Below, piece after piece: positions 27,706 through 36,936 of a stretch of 64,000 nucleotides of DNA. A program made the translations under genes and the position numbers. Each line of letters starts with the position of its first letter. The stretch's first letter is position 1. Under the pieces are notes generated by a model. It did no database searches, was not told the origin of the DNA, and saw nothing but the letters and a program-made list of their open reading frames with translations. Source of the DNA: JBMDXB01 sp048594975 (GTDB lineage: Bacteria > Acidobacteriota > Vicinamibacteria > Vicinamibacterales > 2-12-FULL-66-21). The stretch is from the NCBI GenBank assembly GCA_048594975.1, contig JBMDXQ010000090.1, positions 62,001-126,000 on the forward strand, written 5' to 3'.

Positions 27706-29019
27706 ATGGCTGACATGCCCGGGGCCGACTCCGATCTCACGCTGACTGACAGAGATCTCGGCCTGTTGCAGTTTTCCACGGTCTTGTACTATCTGCATGA
27801 AACCAACCCGGACAATGGGCTGGTACGTGACAAGACTGACCCGAATGCTCCCGTCAGCATCGCCGCCGTCGGTATGGCACTGGCGACGATTCCAGTTGTC
27901 GTCGAACGCGGCGTCCTCTACCGTGATTTCGCGGCCAAGATCACCCGAAAACGACTCCGTTACCTGATGGACTGCGCGCAAGGTCCCGAACCGGATGCCT
28001 CTGGTTACAAGGGCTTTTTCTACCATTTCCTGGACATCGAAACGGGTCGTCGTGTCTGGCAGTGTGAGCTTTCCACGATCGACTCGGCGTTTCTGTTCGC
28101 GGGCGCCTTGACGGTCGGGAGCTATTTCGACCGCGACACATCCGTGGAGACCGAGATCAGGACCTTGGCTGATGCGCTGTACCGTCGGGCCGACTGGAAT
28201 TGGGCGCGTGATGGGGGACCGACGGTCACGCATGGCTGGAGACCGGAGAATGGGTTCATCCGACATCGTTACGAGGGTTACGACGAGGGTTTGCTGCTCT
28301 ACATCCTCGGACTCGGTTCGCCGACGCACCCGCTGCCGCCGGAGAGTTATCGTGCTTATTGCGCGACTTACCAGTGGCGGAAGATCTACGACCGCGAATT
28401 GCTGTACTCAGGGCCGCTCTTTACGCATCAGCTCTCACATATGTGGATCGACTTTCAAGGTATTCGTGACGAATTCATGCGTGCGCACGGCAGCGACTAC
28501 TTCCAGAACACCAGGCATGCGACGTTCGTGCAGCAGGAATACGCGATCCGCAATCCCATGAACTTCGTCGGCTACGGCGAACACTGCTGGGGATTCACGG
28601 CATGCGACGGCCCCGGTTGGACGAAACGGATGGTGAACGGCACCGAACGCGAGTTCTTCGACTATGTTGCTCGAGGGGCTCCGTTCGGTCCCGACGACGG
28701 TACTGTCGCCCCTTGGGTCGCCGTGGCCTCGCTGCCCTTTGCTCCTGAAATCGTCATTCCGACCATGCGGCACTTTGCGCGAATGGACTTGGGCATGACG
28801 GGGAAGTATGGGTTCAAGCCGTCGTTCAATCAGTCGTTTGGCGTACCGGATAATCCGACCTGTTGGTGGGTCACGCCGTACCATTTCGGCATCGATCAAG
28901 GGCCGGTCGTCCTGATGGTCGAGAACTACCGCACTGGCCTGCTCTGGAACATCATGCGCCGTTGTCCGGCCATCGTCACCGGACTGCGGCGGGCAGGATT
29001 CACGGGCGGTTGGCTCTAG
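27706..29019 (+). CDS. Glycoamylase-domain protein, GH144-like (beta-1,2-glucanase candidate)
   Basis: 437 residues covering a single PF10091-type (alpha/alpha)6 domain. Conserved stretches: GFFYHFLDIETGRRVWQCEL, STIDSAFLFAGALT, WRPENGFIRHRYEGYDEGL, LGSPTHPLPPESY, FTHQLSHMWIDFQGI and GYGEHCWGFTACDGPG. The family includes GH144 endo-beta-1,2-glucanases and resembles the cyclising domain of cyclic beta-1,2-glucan synthase. No signal peptide is visible. It starts 3 bp after the GH94 gene, so the two form an operon; together they have the activities needed to cut beta-1,2-glucan and phosphorolyse the products. Exact substrate is inferred from this pairing. Confidence 0.8.
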   Translation: MADMPGADSDLTLTDRDLGLLQFSTVLYYLHETNPDNGLVRDKTDPNAPVSIAAVGMALATIPVVVERGVLYRDFAAKITRKRLRYLMDCAQGPEPDASGYKGFFYHFLDIETGRRVWQCELSTIDSAFLFAGALTVGSYFDRDTSVETEIRTLADALYRRADWNWARDGGPTVTHGWRPENGFIRHRYEGYDEGLLLYILGLGSPTHPLPPESYRAYCATYQWRKIYDRELLYSGPLFTHQLSHMWIDFQGIRDEFMRAHGSDYFQNTRHATFVQQEYAIRNPMNFVGYGEHCWGFTACDGPGWTKRMVNGTEREFFDYVARGAPFGPDDGTVAPWVAVASLPFAPEIVIPTMRHFARMDLGMTGKYGFKPSFNQSFGVPDNPTCWWVTPYHFGIDQGPVVLMVENYRTGLLWNIMRRCPAIVTGLRRAGFTGGWL

Positions 29020-29225
29020 CCGAATGTTTCAACGGCAACTCGGTGCGTTGGCCTGGGCCCGAAGCCGTATTGCGCCCCTGGTCAGTGGTTCCGTCTGGGA
29101 AAGTCTGGGCCACCACTTTGCGGCTCTTGATAACACCTGTCCGGCGTGGCCTCCCGCAGTCTGAGCCGAACGCAATGCGAACGCCTCAGGCCAACGCGGC
29201 GGCTGACGCTTCCGTCCAAGGGGAC

Positions 29226-30160
29226 ATGGATCTCAAGTACGCGCTTCGACGGTTGGCAAAGAACCCTGCCTTCTTTGCCACAGCCTGCGTCTCGCTCGCA
29301 CTCGGGATCGGCGCCAATACGGCCGCCTTCTGCGTCGTTTACGCCGTCCTGCTTCGCTCGCTTCCCGTCCAGGATCCGGCATCACTTGCGGCCGTATCGA
29401 CCAGCTCCACGGGCTTCCAGTACAGCATGGCGTCTCCGGCGTACACGTATCTACGCGATCACTCTTCATCTCTCGACGGCCTGGTTGCGTTTCGGGCGCC
29501 GTCGCTGAACGTCAGCGCCGGCGGGACGACGTCGTCGGAGTCGTCAAGGACAGTGCGTCGATCGGACTGAGAGATCGTCGATCGGACTGAGAGATCTCGA
29601 TCAGCACATGCTCTACGTGCCGCCCGGCCGCTGCACGTCCGCTCGGCTGCGGCGCCGGCCAGCCTGACGGCTTCCATCGAGGCTGCCGTCCGTCGACTCG
29701 ATCCCACCGTCCCGGTTGTCAACGTCCGCACGATCGATCAACAGATCGATCGGTCGATGCGCACCGAGCGCACGTTCGCGAGGCTCTCATCGACGTTCGG
29801 CGTCCTCACGCTGGTGCTCTCGGCTGTCGGCCCCTACGGTGTGGTGGCAAACGCGGTCAGCCGGCGGAGGAAGGAGCTGGGGATCCGGCTGGCGCTCGGC
29901 GCGGAGCCGCGCCGAATCCTTCGACTGGTGCTCGGCGAAGCGGGTCTGCTGGTTGCCCTCGGCGCCGCCGTCGGTCTTCCGTGCGCGTTCTGGCCGGTCG
30001 TGCGATTCGCAGTCTGCTCCTTGGCATCCAGTCCGGCGATTGGCAGAGTGTGGCGGCCGCACTCGGAGTGCTCATCGTCATCGCGGCGTTCTCGGCGTGG
30101 ATTCCCGCGCGCCGAGTTCTTGTTCTCGCTGCGCGCTTGTGCTGGCAGGCCGCGCACTGA
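29226..30160 (+). pseudogene. Decayed ADOP-type ABC permease with internal deletion
   Basis: The N-terminus of a MacB/FtsX-type ADOP permease ([32 protein letters not shown]) runs about 95 residues from 29226. The sequence then jumps to the second half of the same family (DVVGVVKDSASIGLRD, HMLYVPPG, DPTVPVVNVRTIDQQIDRSM, ARLSSTFGVLTLVLSAVGPYG, RRRKELGIRLALGA) and ends in a third frame with GVLIVIAAFSAWIPARR. About 500 codons are missing, a 20-bp unit is duplicated at 29557-29596, and at least two further frame changes are present. It lies directly upstream of an intact paralogue. Confidence 0.85.
29557..29596 (+). repeat. Perfect 2 x 20-bp tandem duplication inside the permease pseudogene
   Basis: GTCGATCGGACTGAGAGATC occurs twice without a mismatch (29557-29576 and 29577-29596), followed by a partial third copy (TCGATC). 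Removing one copy restores the reading frame locally (SIGLRD followed by LDQHML), so the duplication is a slippage event that broke the gene. Confidence 0.95.
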
Positions 30161-30275
30161 CCGGCGTCAACGAGCGGCAGAATGAAGTCGCCGGCTTCAA
30201 CGAGTACAGTGCCGGTGTTGCCGTAGCCAACCCCGTCCCTGGCGAACTCGTCTAACACACTTGGACGACCTCATC

Positions 30276-32690
30276 ATGGGCCGACTCGCGCAAAACGTGC
30301 GGTATGGATTGCGTGCGTGGCGCAACAGCCCGCTGTTCACGGTCGTGTCGCTGACCACGCTGGCGCTGGGAATCGGCGCCAACTCGGCGATCTTTTCCCT
30401 GGTCGATGCGGCGCTGCTGCGACCGCTGCCGTTCCCTGAGCCCCAGCGGCTCGTGCTCGTTTGGGAGGACACGAGCATGTTCGGCCTGAAGGACAGCCCC
30501 GTGTCCTTCGCGAATTACATCGAATGGCGCGCGCAAAACCACGTATTCGAGCAGATGGGCGCGCTCGAGCAGAAATCCTTCCGTTTGACCGGAGCCGGCG
30601 AGGCCCAGCAGGTTCAAGGCAGCATCGTGACCGCGAGCCTCTTCGAGACGTTGTCCGTCCATCCGGCGCTCGGCCGTCGGTTTCGTAACGACGAGGACCA
30701 GCCGGGCGCTCCCCGATCGGTGATCGTGAGCGATGGATTGTGGGAGCGTGCGTTCGGCCGGGATCCGGCACTCGTGGGGAGAACAATCGACGTCAACGAC
30801 GAGAAGTACCTCGTCGTCGGTGTGATGCCCTCTGGCTTCCGTTTCCCGGACAGCAGCAACGAGCTCTGGGCGCCGGTCGGGACCGTCTATACTTCGCGGG
30901 ACTTCACCGACAAGGGACGCCACAACTCGATGGTGGTGGCGCGGCTGCGCGGCGGCGTCACCCTCGAGCAGGCCAACGACGAGATGCACGCTGTCGCCGC
31001 GCGGCTTCAGCAGCAGTTTCCCCGCACGAACAGGGACGTTGGCACGTTTGTCGCGCCGCTGCGGGACCACTTTGTAGCCAGCATCCGACCGATGCTCGTC
31101 ATGCTCGCTGGCGCTGTCGGGTTCCTGTTGCTGATCGCATGCGCAAACATCGCCAACCTGCTTCTCTCGCGCGGCGCCAGCCGCCGGCGTGAGATCGCGA
31201 TCCAGCGGGCGCTGGGCGCGAGCCGCCGGCAGGTGTTCGGACAACTGCTCACTGAGAGTTGGCTGCTGGCCGGGGCAGGCGGACTGTGCGGCGTCGCCCT
31301 CGCGTGGATCGGCGTGGCCTTTCTGACACGATTGCTTCCGACGGGAATCGCAGCGATGGCATCGCTCACCGTCGACACGCGCGTGCTCGCGTTTACCACG
31401 GCGGCGTCCGTGGTGACCGGCCTCGGCTTCGGACTCGTACCTGCGCTGGAGATGTCGCGCGTGGACGTGGCGCAGATGCTCAAGGAGGCGGGCGCGCGGC
31501 AGGGGACGCCGCGGAGCGGGCGTGGCATGCGGCGTGCCCTCGTCGTTTCAGAGGTCGCTCTCGCGTGCGTGCTCGCGATCGGCGCGGCCTTGTTCATCCA
31601 GTCCTTCGCGCGGGCCCGCGGCATCGATCCAGGGTTCCGCACGGCGAACATCCTCACCGTGAAGACGCCGCTTTCGAGCCAGGCGTACCGGGATTCTGCT
31701 CGGCGCGCCGTGTTCTACACGCAGGTGCTCGAGCGCGTCAGCTCGCTGCCCGACGTCGTGTCCGCCGGCTTCACGAACGGCGTGCCGCTTGTGGTCAAAG
31801 GCTGGGTGAACGGCTTCACGATCGAGGGACGGTCCACGCCGGCCGGCACAATCACGAACGCCAATTATCGGATCGTCACGGAAGACTACCTGCGCACGAT
31901 CGGGATCCCGTTGCGCGAAGGGCGCTATCTGGACTCCCGAGACACCTCGGACTCTGCTCCGGTTGTGCTAATCAACGAAGCGATGAAGCGGAAGTTCTGG
32001 CCCAACGAGGACGCCATCGGGAAACGCCTGCGGTTCGGGTCGTCGTTACCGTGGGTCACGATCGTAGGTGTGGTCGGCGACATCCGGCAGTCCGGTCTCG
32101 AACAGCCGTCGCGTCCGGAGCTCTATCTGTCCTCGAGCCAGGACCCCACGCCTCTGTCCGGTCTGGCGGTTCGGACGCGTGTGGACCCAATGCGTCTCGC
32201 GGCCGCGGTTCGTCGCGAGATCCAGGCGGTGGACAAGGAGATCCCCATCATCGACGTCCGCAGCATGGACGATGTACTGGACCGCGAAGTATTTCAGCGT
32301 CGCGCGCAGATGGTGCTGCTGTCGATCTTCGCCGCGAGCGCACTGCTGCTCGCCTCCATCGGCGTCTACGGTGTGCTGGCGTACGTCGTGTCGCAGCGGA
32401 CCCAGGAGATAGGCATTCGAATGGCGCTCGGCGCCAGCGCCCGAGATGTCCTTTTCACGATCGCCGGGCAGGGCGTCGGCTTGAGCATGGCCGGCGTCGT
32501 CCTTGGACTCGCCGCCGCACTGGCGCTCTCGCGCATCGTGTCGAGCCTGCTGTTCGGCGTCTCCCCATCAGATCCGCTGACGTTCGCCGCAGTGGCGGCG
32601 CTGCTGCTGGGAGTTGCCGCCGTGGCGAGCTATGTGCCTGCCCGGCGGGCGATGCGAATCGATCCGATGCTCGCGCTGAGAGGCGACTAA
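30276..32690 (+). CDS. ADOP-family MacB/FtsX-type ABC transporter permease
   Basis: 804 residues. The N-terminus [20 protein letters not shown] with [20 protein letters not shown] is the ADOP signature and contains the first membrane helix; a MacB-type periplasmic domain, a first FtsX unit ([37 protein letters not shown]), a second periplasmic domain and a second FtsX unit ([38 protein letters not shown]) follow. Orphan permeases of this kind have no adjacent ATPase gene. A TTG at 30261 is an alternative start. It is the second of three ADOP genes in a row, the first being a pseudogene. Substrate unknown. Confidence 0.92.
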   Translation: MGRLAQNVRYGLRAWRNSPLFTVVSLTTLALGIGANSAIFSLVDAALLRPLPFPEPQRLVLVWEDTSMFGLKDSPVSFANYIEWRAQNHVFEQMGALEQKSFRLTGAGEAQQVQGSIVTASLFETLSVHPALGRRFRNDEDQPGAPRSVIVSDGLWERAFGRDPALVGRTIDVNDEKYLVVGVMPSGFRFPDSSNELWAPVGTVYTSRDFTDKGRHNSMVVARLRGGVTLEQANDEMHAVAARLQQQFPRTNRDVGTFVAPLRDHFVASIRPMLVMLAGAVGFLLLIACANIANLLLSRGASRRREIAIQRALGASRRQVFGQLLTESWLLAGAGGLCGVALAWIGVAFLTRLLPTGIAAMASLTVDTRVLAFTTAASVVTGLGFGLVPALEMSRVDVAQMLKEAGARQGTPRSGRGMRRALVVSEVALACVLAIGAALFIQSFARARGIDPGFRTANILTVKTPLSSQAYRDSARRAVFYTQVLERVSSLPDVVSAGFTNGVPLVVKGWVNGFTIEGRSTPAGTITNANYRIVTEDYLRTIGIPLREGRYLDSRDTSDSAPVVLINEAMKRKFWPNEDAIGKRLRFGSSLPWVTIVGVVGDIRQSGLEQPSRPELYLSSSQDPTPLSGLAVRTRVDPMRLAAAVRREIQAVDKEIPIIDVRSMDDVLDREVFQRRAQMVLLSIFAASALLLASIGVYGVLAYVVSQRTQEIGIRMALGASARDVLFTIAGQGVGLSMAGVVLGLAAALALSRIVSSLLFGVSPSDPLTFAAVAALLLGVAAVASYVPARRAMRIDPMLALRGD

Positions 32691-33309
32691 TCAGCCGAAT
32701 ATCGGTCCTGAAACCCACCAACGCTGCGCAGCTCGTCAATTGTCTGCAACCAGGGCGCGATCTGGGTCCAACTCGCCAATGTTTGGCTCATCACATGTGT
32801 CCTCAGTCACGCCGCTATTTGCGGACTCCCGGTCTCGGGGATCGTCGTCAGCGCGCGAGCGATGCGACCCGCCGGCCCACGAGCACGAGCGCTGCCAGCA
32901 GCAGTCCGTGGTCGCAGCAGGCCCCGCGCACAGAAGCACACGATCTGCGCGTCGGCCCGCAGTGACCCGCTGCCCGACGTACGGATGCGGAATCGACTGG
33001 AGCGCCTTGTTGACGGCCGCGAGCTGATCGCGCCCGACCTTCGGGTCGCTCCAGGGCGGGATGTCTTAGGGCGTGATCGGTGCCGGCATTTCCGCGACGA
33101 GTCGTGCGGGTTGTTCGCGCAGCCGAACGAGCTCGCGCAGGTCGGCCGCAGTGTTGTCGAGCACGTTCAGTTCTTGGGCCGAGGTAGTACTATGACCGTC
33201 GCTGATCCGTCAAATACGCTCGCCGCTGGGCGGAAGTCTGGAACGCTTCGGGGACTGCGACAGCCCGCGACGATACTGTGTGACAATCGGCGAACGACGG
33301 GAGCGTCGA
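32691..33309. other. Gap between two ADOP permease genes, probable gene relic
   Basis: 619 bases with no intact gene. On the minus strand from about 33183 a readable stretch (LNVLDNTAADLRELVRL, LVAEMPAPITP) meets a stop, and a hydrophobic segment (GLLLAALVLVGRRVASLAR) appears further on in another frame, which suggests a decayed membrane protein. The family cannot be named. GGGAG before ATG 33310 serves the downstream permease. Confidence 0.3.
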
Positions 33310-35733
33310 ATGGCGAGAACCGAGTATTTGACAGCGCTGCGGCAGGATGTCGGCTATGCGCTGCGCATGCTGCGCCGCGCGCCCGGCTTCACGCTCGTCG
33401 CCCTGATCACCCTGGCGCTCGGAATTGGCGCCAACAGCGCCATCTTCAGCGTCGTCCAGGGAGTCCTGCTCGCTCCGCTGCCGTATCGCGATGCCGGCCG
33501 GTTGTATCGCGTTACGACCCTTTATCCCGACGGCACGGCGTACTCGCTCTCGCCACCTGATTTCATGAGCGTGCGCGAGCACACGCGAACGCTCGAGCGG
33601 GTCGAGGCATTCTCCGGGGGCGTCTACACGATGCTCGGCGCCGGCGAGCCGCGCGAGGTGCGGGGGACGAGCGTCAGCGATGGGCTGTTCGGTTTCTTGG
33701 GCCTGGAGGTCTCGGTCGGCCGAGGCCTGCTGCCGGGCGAGAATCGGCCCGGGCACGAACGGGTGGCCGTGCTCGATTATGGCTTCTGGCAGCGGCAGTT
33801 CGGCGGGGATCACCGCGTGCTCGGCCGCGCCATCAGGATCGGCGGCGCGCCGGTCGAGATCGTCGGCGTGCTCGCGCGCGGCACTCGGGTGCTCGACGAC
33901 GCGGACGTGTATACGCCGCTCGTGTACAACGACACGTTCAGCGCGGCGACTGCGAGGGGAAGACGCGGCGAGTTCCTGACGGTAATCGGTCGTGCGAAGC
34001 CGGGCGTGTCGCTCGCGCAGGTCGCCGATGACTTGCAACGAATTGGCGGTCAGTTGCAGTCGGTGTTCCGTGAGACCAATGACACGTTGACGTTCAACGC
34101 CACGCCGCTCACCGACGTGATCGTGGGCGACGTACGAACGCCGCTCCTCGTACTGTTCGGCGCCGTTGGCTTCGTGCTGCTGGTGGCCTGCGCGAATGTC
34201 GCAAACTTGTGTCTGGCGCGCGCCTCCGCGCGTCAGGCGGAGCTGGCGGTCCGATCGGCGCTCGGCGCCGGCCGCGGACGGCTGCTCCGTCAGCTGCTCA
34301 CGGAGGCCGTCGTCCTGGGGACGGGTGGTGCAATCCTCGGCTTGGCGATTGCATTCGCGGCGACGCGCGCCCTCGTCGCCGCGCAACCGGCAGACATTCC
34401 GCGATTGGAGGACGTCGGTGTGAGCCGCGCGGTCGTCCTTTTCACGCTTGCGATTGCGATCGCGACGAGCCTCGCGTTCGGGATGTTGCCTGCCCTCCAG
34501 TTCAGCGGAGCGCGCGTGCAGAGCGCCTTGCGCGAGACCACCCGCGGCGGTGCGAGCATCGCTGGACAACGGATGCGATCGGCGCTCGTCGTCGCCGAGA
34601 TGACGCTCGCGGTCGTGCTGCTGATTGGTGCAGGGCTGTTGATCCGGAGCTTCATCCAGCTGACACGCGTCGATCTCGGCTTCCGCCCTGAGCAGGCGCT
34701 CTCGTTCCGAGTCGTGCTCCAGAGCGAAAGATACAAACAAGATGAGCCAACCCGGGTTCGCGTCGCTGAATTCGAGCAGCGTCTGCGCGGGTTACCCGGA
34801 GTCACGACGGTCGGAGCAACGAGCCTGCTGCCGCTCAGTGGCCGCGGCGCGATGGTCGGCTTCGCGGTCGAGGGCGCGCCGCCACCGCCTCCGAACGTAA
34901 ACGCCGAGATTGCCTTGGCCAGTACCACGCCCGATTACCTCCGTGCGATAGGCGCGGCGCTCAGGCAGGGCCGTCCCTTCAGTGCGCAGGACGACACGGG
35001 CGCGCCGCGCGTCGCGATCGTGAACGAAGCCGCCGTGCGCCGATGGTTCGCAGGTCAGAATCCGGTTGGCCGGCGCGTGATCATCAACAGCGTGCCGCGC
35101 GAGGTCGTGGGCGTCGTCGCGGACGTGCTGCAGCGAAGCGCTGCGGAACCGGTGGCGCCGACGGTCTTCGTGCCGTTCGCACAGCGGACGATCCGCTCGA
35201 TCAAGATGGTGGTGCGGACGAGTGGCGATCCGTCCACGCTCGCGCCGGCGATTCGCGGCGAGATCCGCGCTCTCGACTCGGAGCTTGCGATTGCCGACAT
35301 CACACCGATGACGCAGCTCGTCGTCCGATCGCTGAAGGCACCGCGCTTCTACACGAGCCTGCTGGCGCTTTTTGCCGGCGTCGGCCTCGTGTTGGCGATG
35401 ATCGGAGTGTTTGGCGTGACGAGCTACGCGGTAGCGCAGCGGGCCCGCGAGATCAGCATCCGTCTCGCCCTCGGCGCGCTGCCGCGCGATGTGCTGCGGA
35501 TGATCGTCGGCCGCGCGCTCGGCCTGTCCGCCATCGGCGTCGTCGTTGGGCTCGCCGCAGCGGCTGCACTCGGACGCTTCATTCAGGGCCAACTGTTCGG
35601 AATCGCAACCGTCGATCCGGTGACGTTCGGCGCAGTGTCGCTGGTGCTCGGCGCAAGCGCGGGCCTGGCGAGCTTTCTACCTGCACGCCGAGCGACGAAG
35701 CTCGACCCGGCGAACGCGCTGCGCGAAGGGTGA
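33310..35733 (+). CDS. ADOP-family MacB/FtsX-type ABC transporter permease
   Basis: 807 residues with the same layout as the permease at 30276: VGYALRMLRRAPGFTLVALI and [20 protein letters not shown], a first FtsX unit (FVLLVACANVANLCLARASA), a second periplasmic domain (GATSLLPLSGRGAMVGFAVE) and a second FtsX unit (FGVTSYAVAQRAREISIRLA, ASFLPARRATKLDPANALRE). ATG 33310 is preceded by a GGGAG ribosome binding site; GTG 33280 is an in-frame alternative. No ATPase gene is adjacent. It is clearly homologous to the previous permease but divergent enough that the two are old duplicates. Confidence 0.92.
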   Translation: MARTEYLTALRQDVGYALRMLRRAPGFTLVALITLALGIGANSAIFSVVQGVLLAPLPYRDAGRLYRVTTLYPDGTAYSLSPPDFMSVREHTRTLERVEAFSGGVYTMLGAGEPREVRGTSVSDGLFGFLGLEVSVGRGLLPGENRPGHERVAVLDYGFWQRQFGGDHRVLGRAIRIGGAPVEIVGVLARGTRVLDDADVYTPLVYNDTFSAATARGRRGEFLTVIGRAKPGVSLAQVADDLQRIGGQLQSVFRETNDTLTFNATPLTDVIVGDVRTPLLVLFGAVGFVLLVACANVANLCLARASARQAELAVRSALGAGRGRLLRQLLTEAVVLGTGGAILGLAIAFAATRALVAAQPADIPRLEDVGVSRAVVLFTLAIAIATSLAFGMLPALQFSGARVQSALRETTRGGASIAGQRMRSALVVAEMTLAVVLLIGAGLLIRSFIQLTRVDLGFRPEQALSFRVVLQSERYKQDEPTRVRVAEFEQRLRGLPGVTTVGATSLLPLSGRGAMVGFAVEGAPPPPPNVNAEIALASTTPDYLRAIGAALRQGRPFSAQDDTGAPRVAIVNEAAVRRWFAGQNPVGRRVIINSVPREVVGVVADVLQRSAAEPVAPTVFVPFAQRTIRSIKMVVRTSGDPSTLAPAIRGEIRALDSELAIADITPMTQLVVRSLKAPRFYTSLLALFAGVGLVLAMIGVFGVTSYAVAQRAREISIRLALGALPRDVLRMIVGRALGLSAIGVVVGLAAAAALGRFIQGQLFGIATVDPVTFGAVSLVLGASAGLASFLPARRATKLDPANALREG

Positions 35734-35798
35734 GATTTGGAGCGGCGCGTGGTGCCGGTCAGATCAAATCCCGGACGCCGCCTCCGCGCCATCTGCGG

Positions 35799-36779
35799 CT
35801 ACAGCCCGGCGGCGACGTACCACATCAGGAGCACGACGGCCGCCAGCGCGAGCGCGATTGCCACCCACATCCCCGTGGCGCGTGGTTCGTCGTCGATCGG
35901 GATCAGCTCGCCCGGTTCCGAGTCGCCCGCGCGAACGTCGAGCACCGCGGCAACGCTGCGCAGCTCCGCCGAGAGGGACGCGGCGCTCTGCTGGCGGGCG
36001 GAGATGTCTTTCGACAGCGCGCGCGCCAGCAGCGCATCGAGCTCCTGCGGCACGCCGGGCGTCACGCTCGAGGCCGGCGGCGGCGTGGCCTGGATGATGT
36101 TGAGGACGGTTGCCTCGACTCCCGCGCCCGCGAACGGGTGCCGCGCGGTCAGCATCTCGTACACGACGGTCGCGAGCGAGAAGACGTCGCCGCGGGCATC
36201 GACGCGGCCACCCAGCGCCTGTTCCGGGGACATGTAGCTGATGATCGGCAGGACGTCAGAACGCAGCTGCCCCGGCGAGGCCGCCGCCTCCCCCCGGATC
36301 CGCCCGGCGTCGCTCCATGCGGACATTCCGAACTCGAGCAGCTTGGCGCTCCCTTTCGGGGTGATCACGATGTTGTCGGGCCGGACGTCGCCGTGGACGA
36401 TGCCGGCGGCGTGGCCGTCGGCGAGGGCGTCGGCGATCTGGACGGCGACGTCCACGGCCCGCCGCGGAGCGACCGGCCGTCCCCCCATCTCCTCGCGAAC
36501 CGTGATGCCGACGGCGTATTCATAGGCGAGATAGGCGCCGCCCTCCTGTTCACCCACCTCGAACAGCGTCGCGATGTTGGGGTGCGACAGCTGCGCGGCA
36601 CGGCGCGCGTCCTCGAAGAAGCGCTCGCGCGTCGCGGGGTCGGCCAGCCGGGCGGCGGACACGAGCTTCAGCGCGACCGTTCGCCCGACCTTGGTGTCGC
36701 GCGCTCGGTAGACCGGGCCCAGGCCGCCTTCACCGCAGAGGTCGAGCAGGTTGTAGTGCGCGACGGTCCGCTGCGACAT
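35799..36779 (-). CDS. Tail-anchored Ser/Thr kinase-like protein with degenerate catalytic motifs
   Basis: 326 residues. The kinase fold is clear: GEGGLGPVYRA loop, Lys in VALKLV, SYMSPEQ and DVFSLATVVYEML. But the catalytic loop reads VHGDVRPDN (Arg of HRD replaced by Gly) and the Mg-binding DFG reads EFG in KLLEFGMSAW. Loss of the DFG Asp is a hallmark of pseudokinases, so it may bind ATP without phosphorylating. A single C-terminal helix (VAIALALAAVVLLMWYVAAG) would anchor it with the kinase domain in the cytoplasm. It is flanked by convergent and divergent genes, so no operon partner is evident. Confidence 0.82.
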   Translation of the reverse strand: MSQRTVAHYNLLDLCGEGGLGPVYRARDTKVGRTVALKLVSAARLADPATRERFFEDARRAAQLSHPNIATLFEVGEQEGGAYLAYEYAVGITVREEMGGRPVAPRRAVDVAVQIADALADGHAAGIVHGDVRPDNIVITPKGSAKLLEFGMSAWSDAGRIRGEAAASPGQLRSDVLPIISYMSPEQALGGRVDARGDVFSLATVVYEMLTARHPFAGAGVEATVLNIIQATPPPASSVTPGVPQELDALLARALSKDISARQQSAASLSAELRSVAAVLDVRAGDSEPGELIPIDDEPRATGMWVAIALALAAVVLLMWYVAAGL

Positions 36780-36936
36780 GCGCGTGCGATTATACGAGCG
36801 TGCGCACGGTTACCCAACCGACCGGCGAGGCCATCGAGCGAGTCGAACCCAGAGGGGTCTGGAGGCCACGCAGCATCCAGCTCGGAGGGCCGGTTCGCAA
36901 GCGACGAACCGTTGGGCAGGGGAGTAAGATCGCGCG

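Noticed and set aside
32687..32793. 34-codon minus-strand ORF (begins MSQTLASW)
   Set aside because: It overlaps the permease end, has no clear ribosome binding site and no neighbour to support it.
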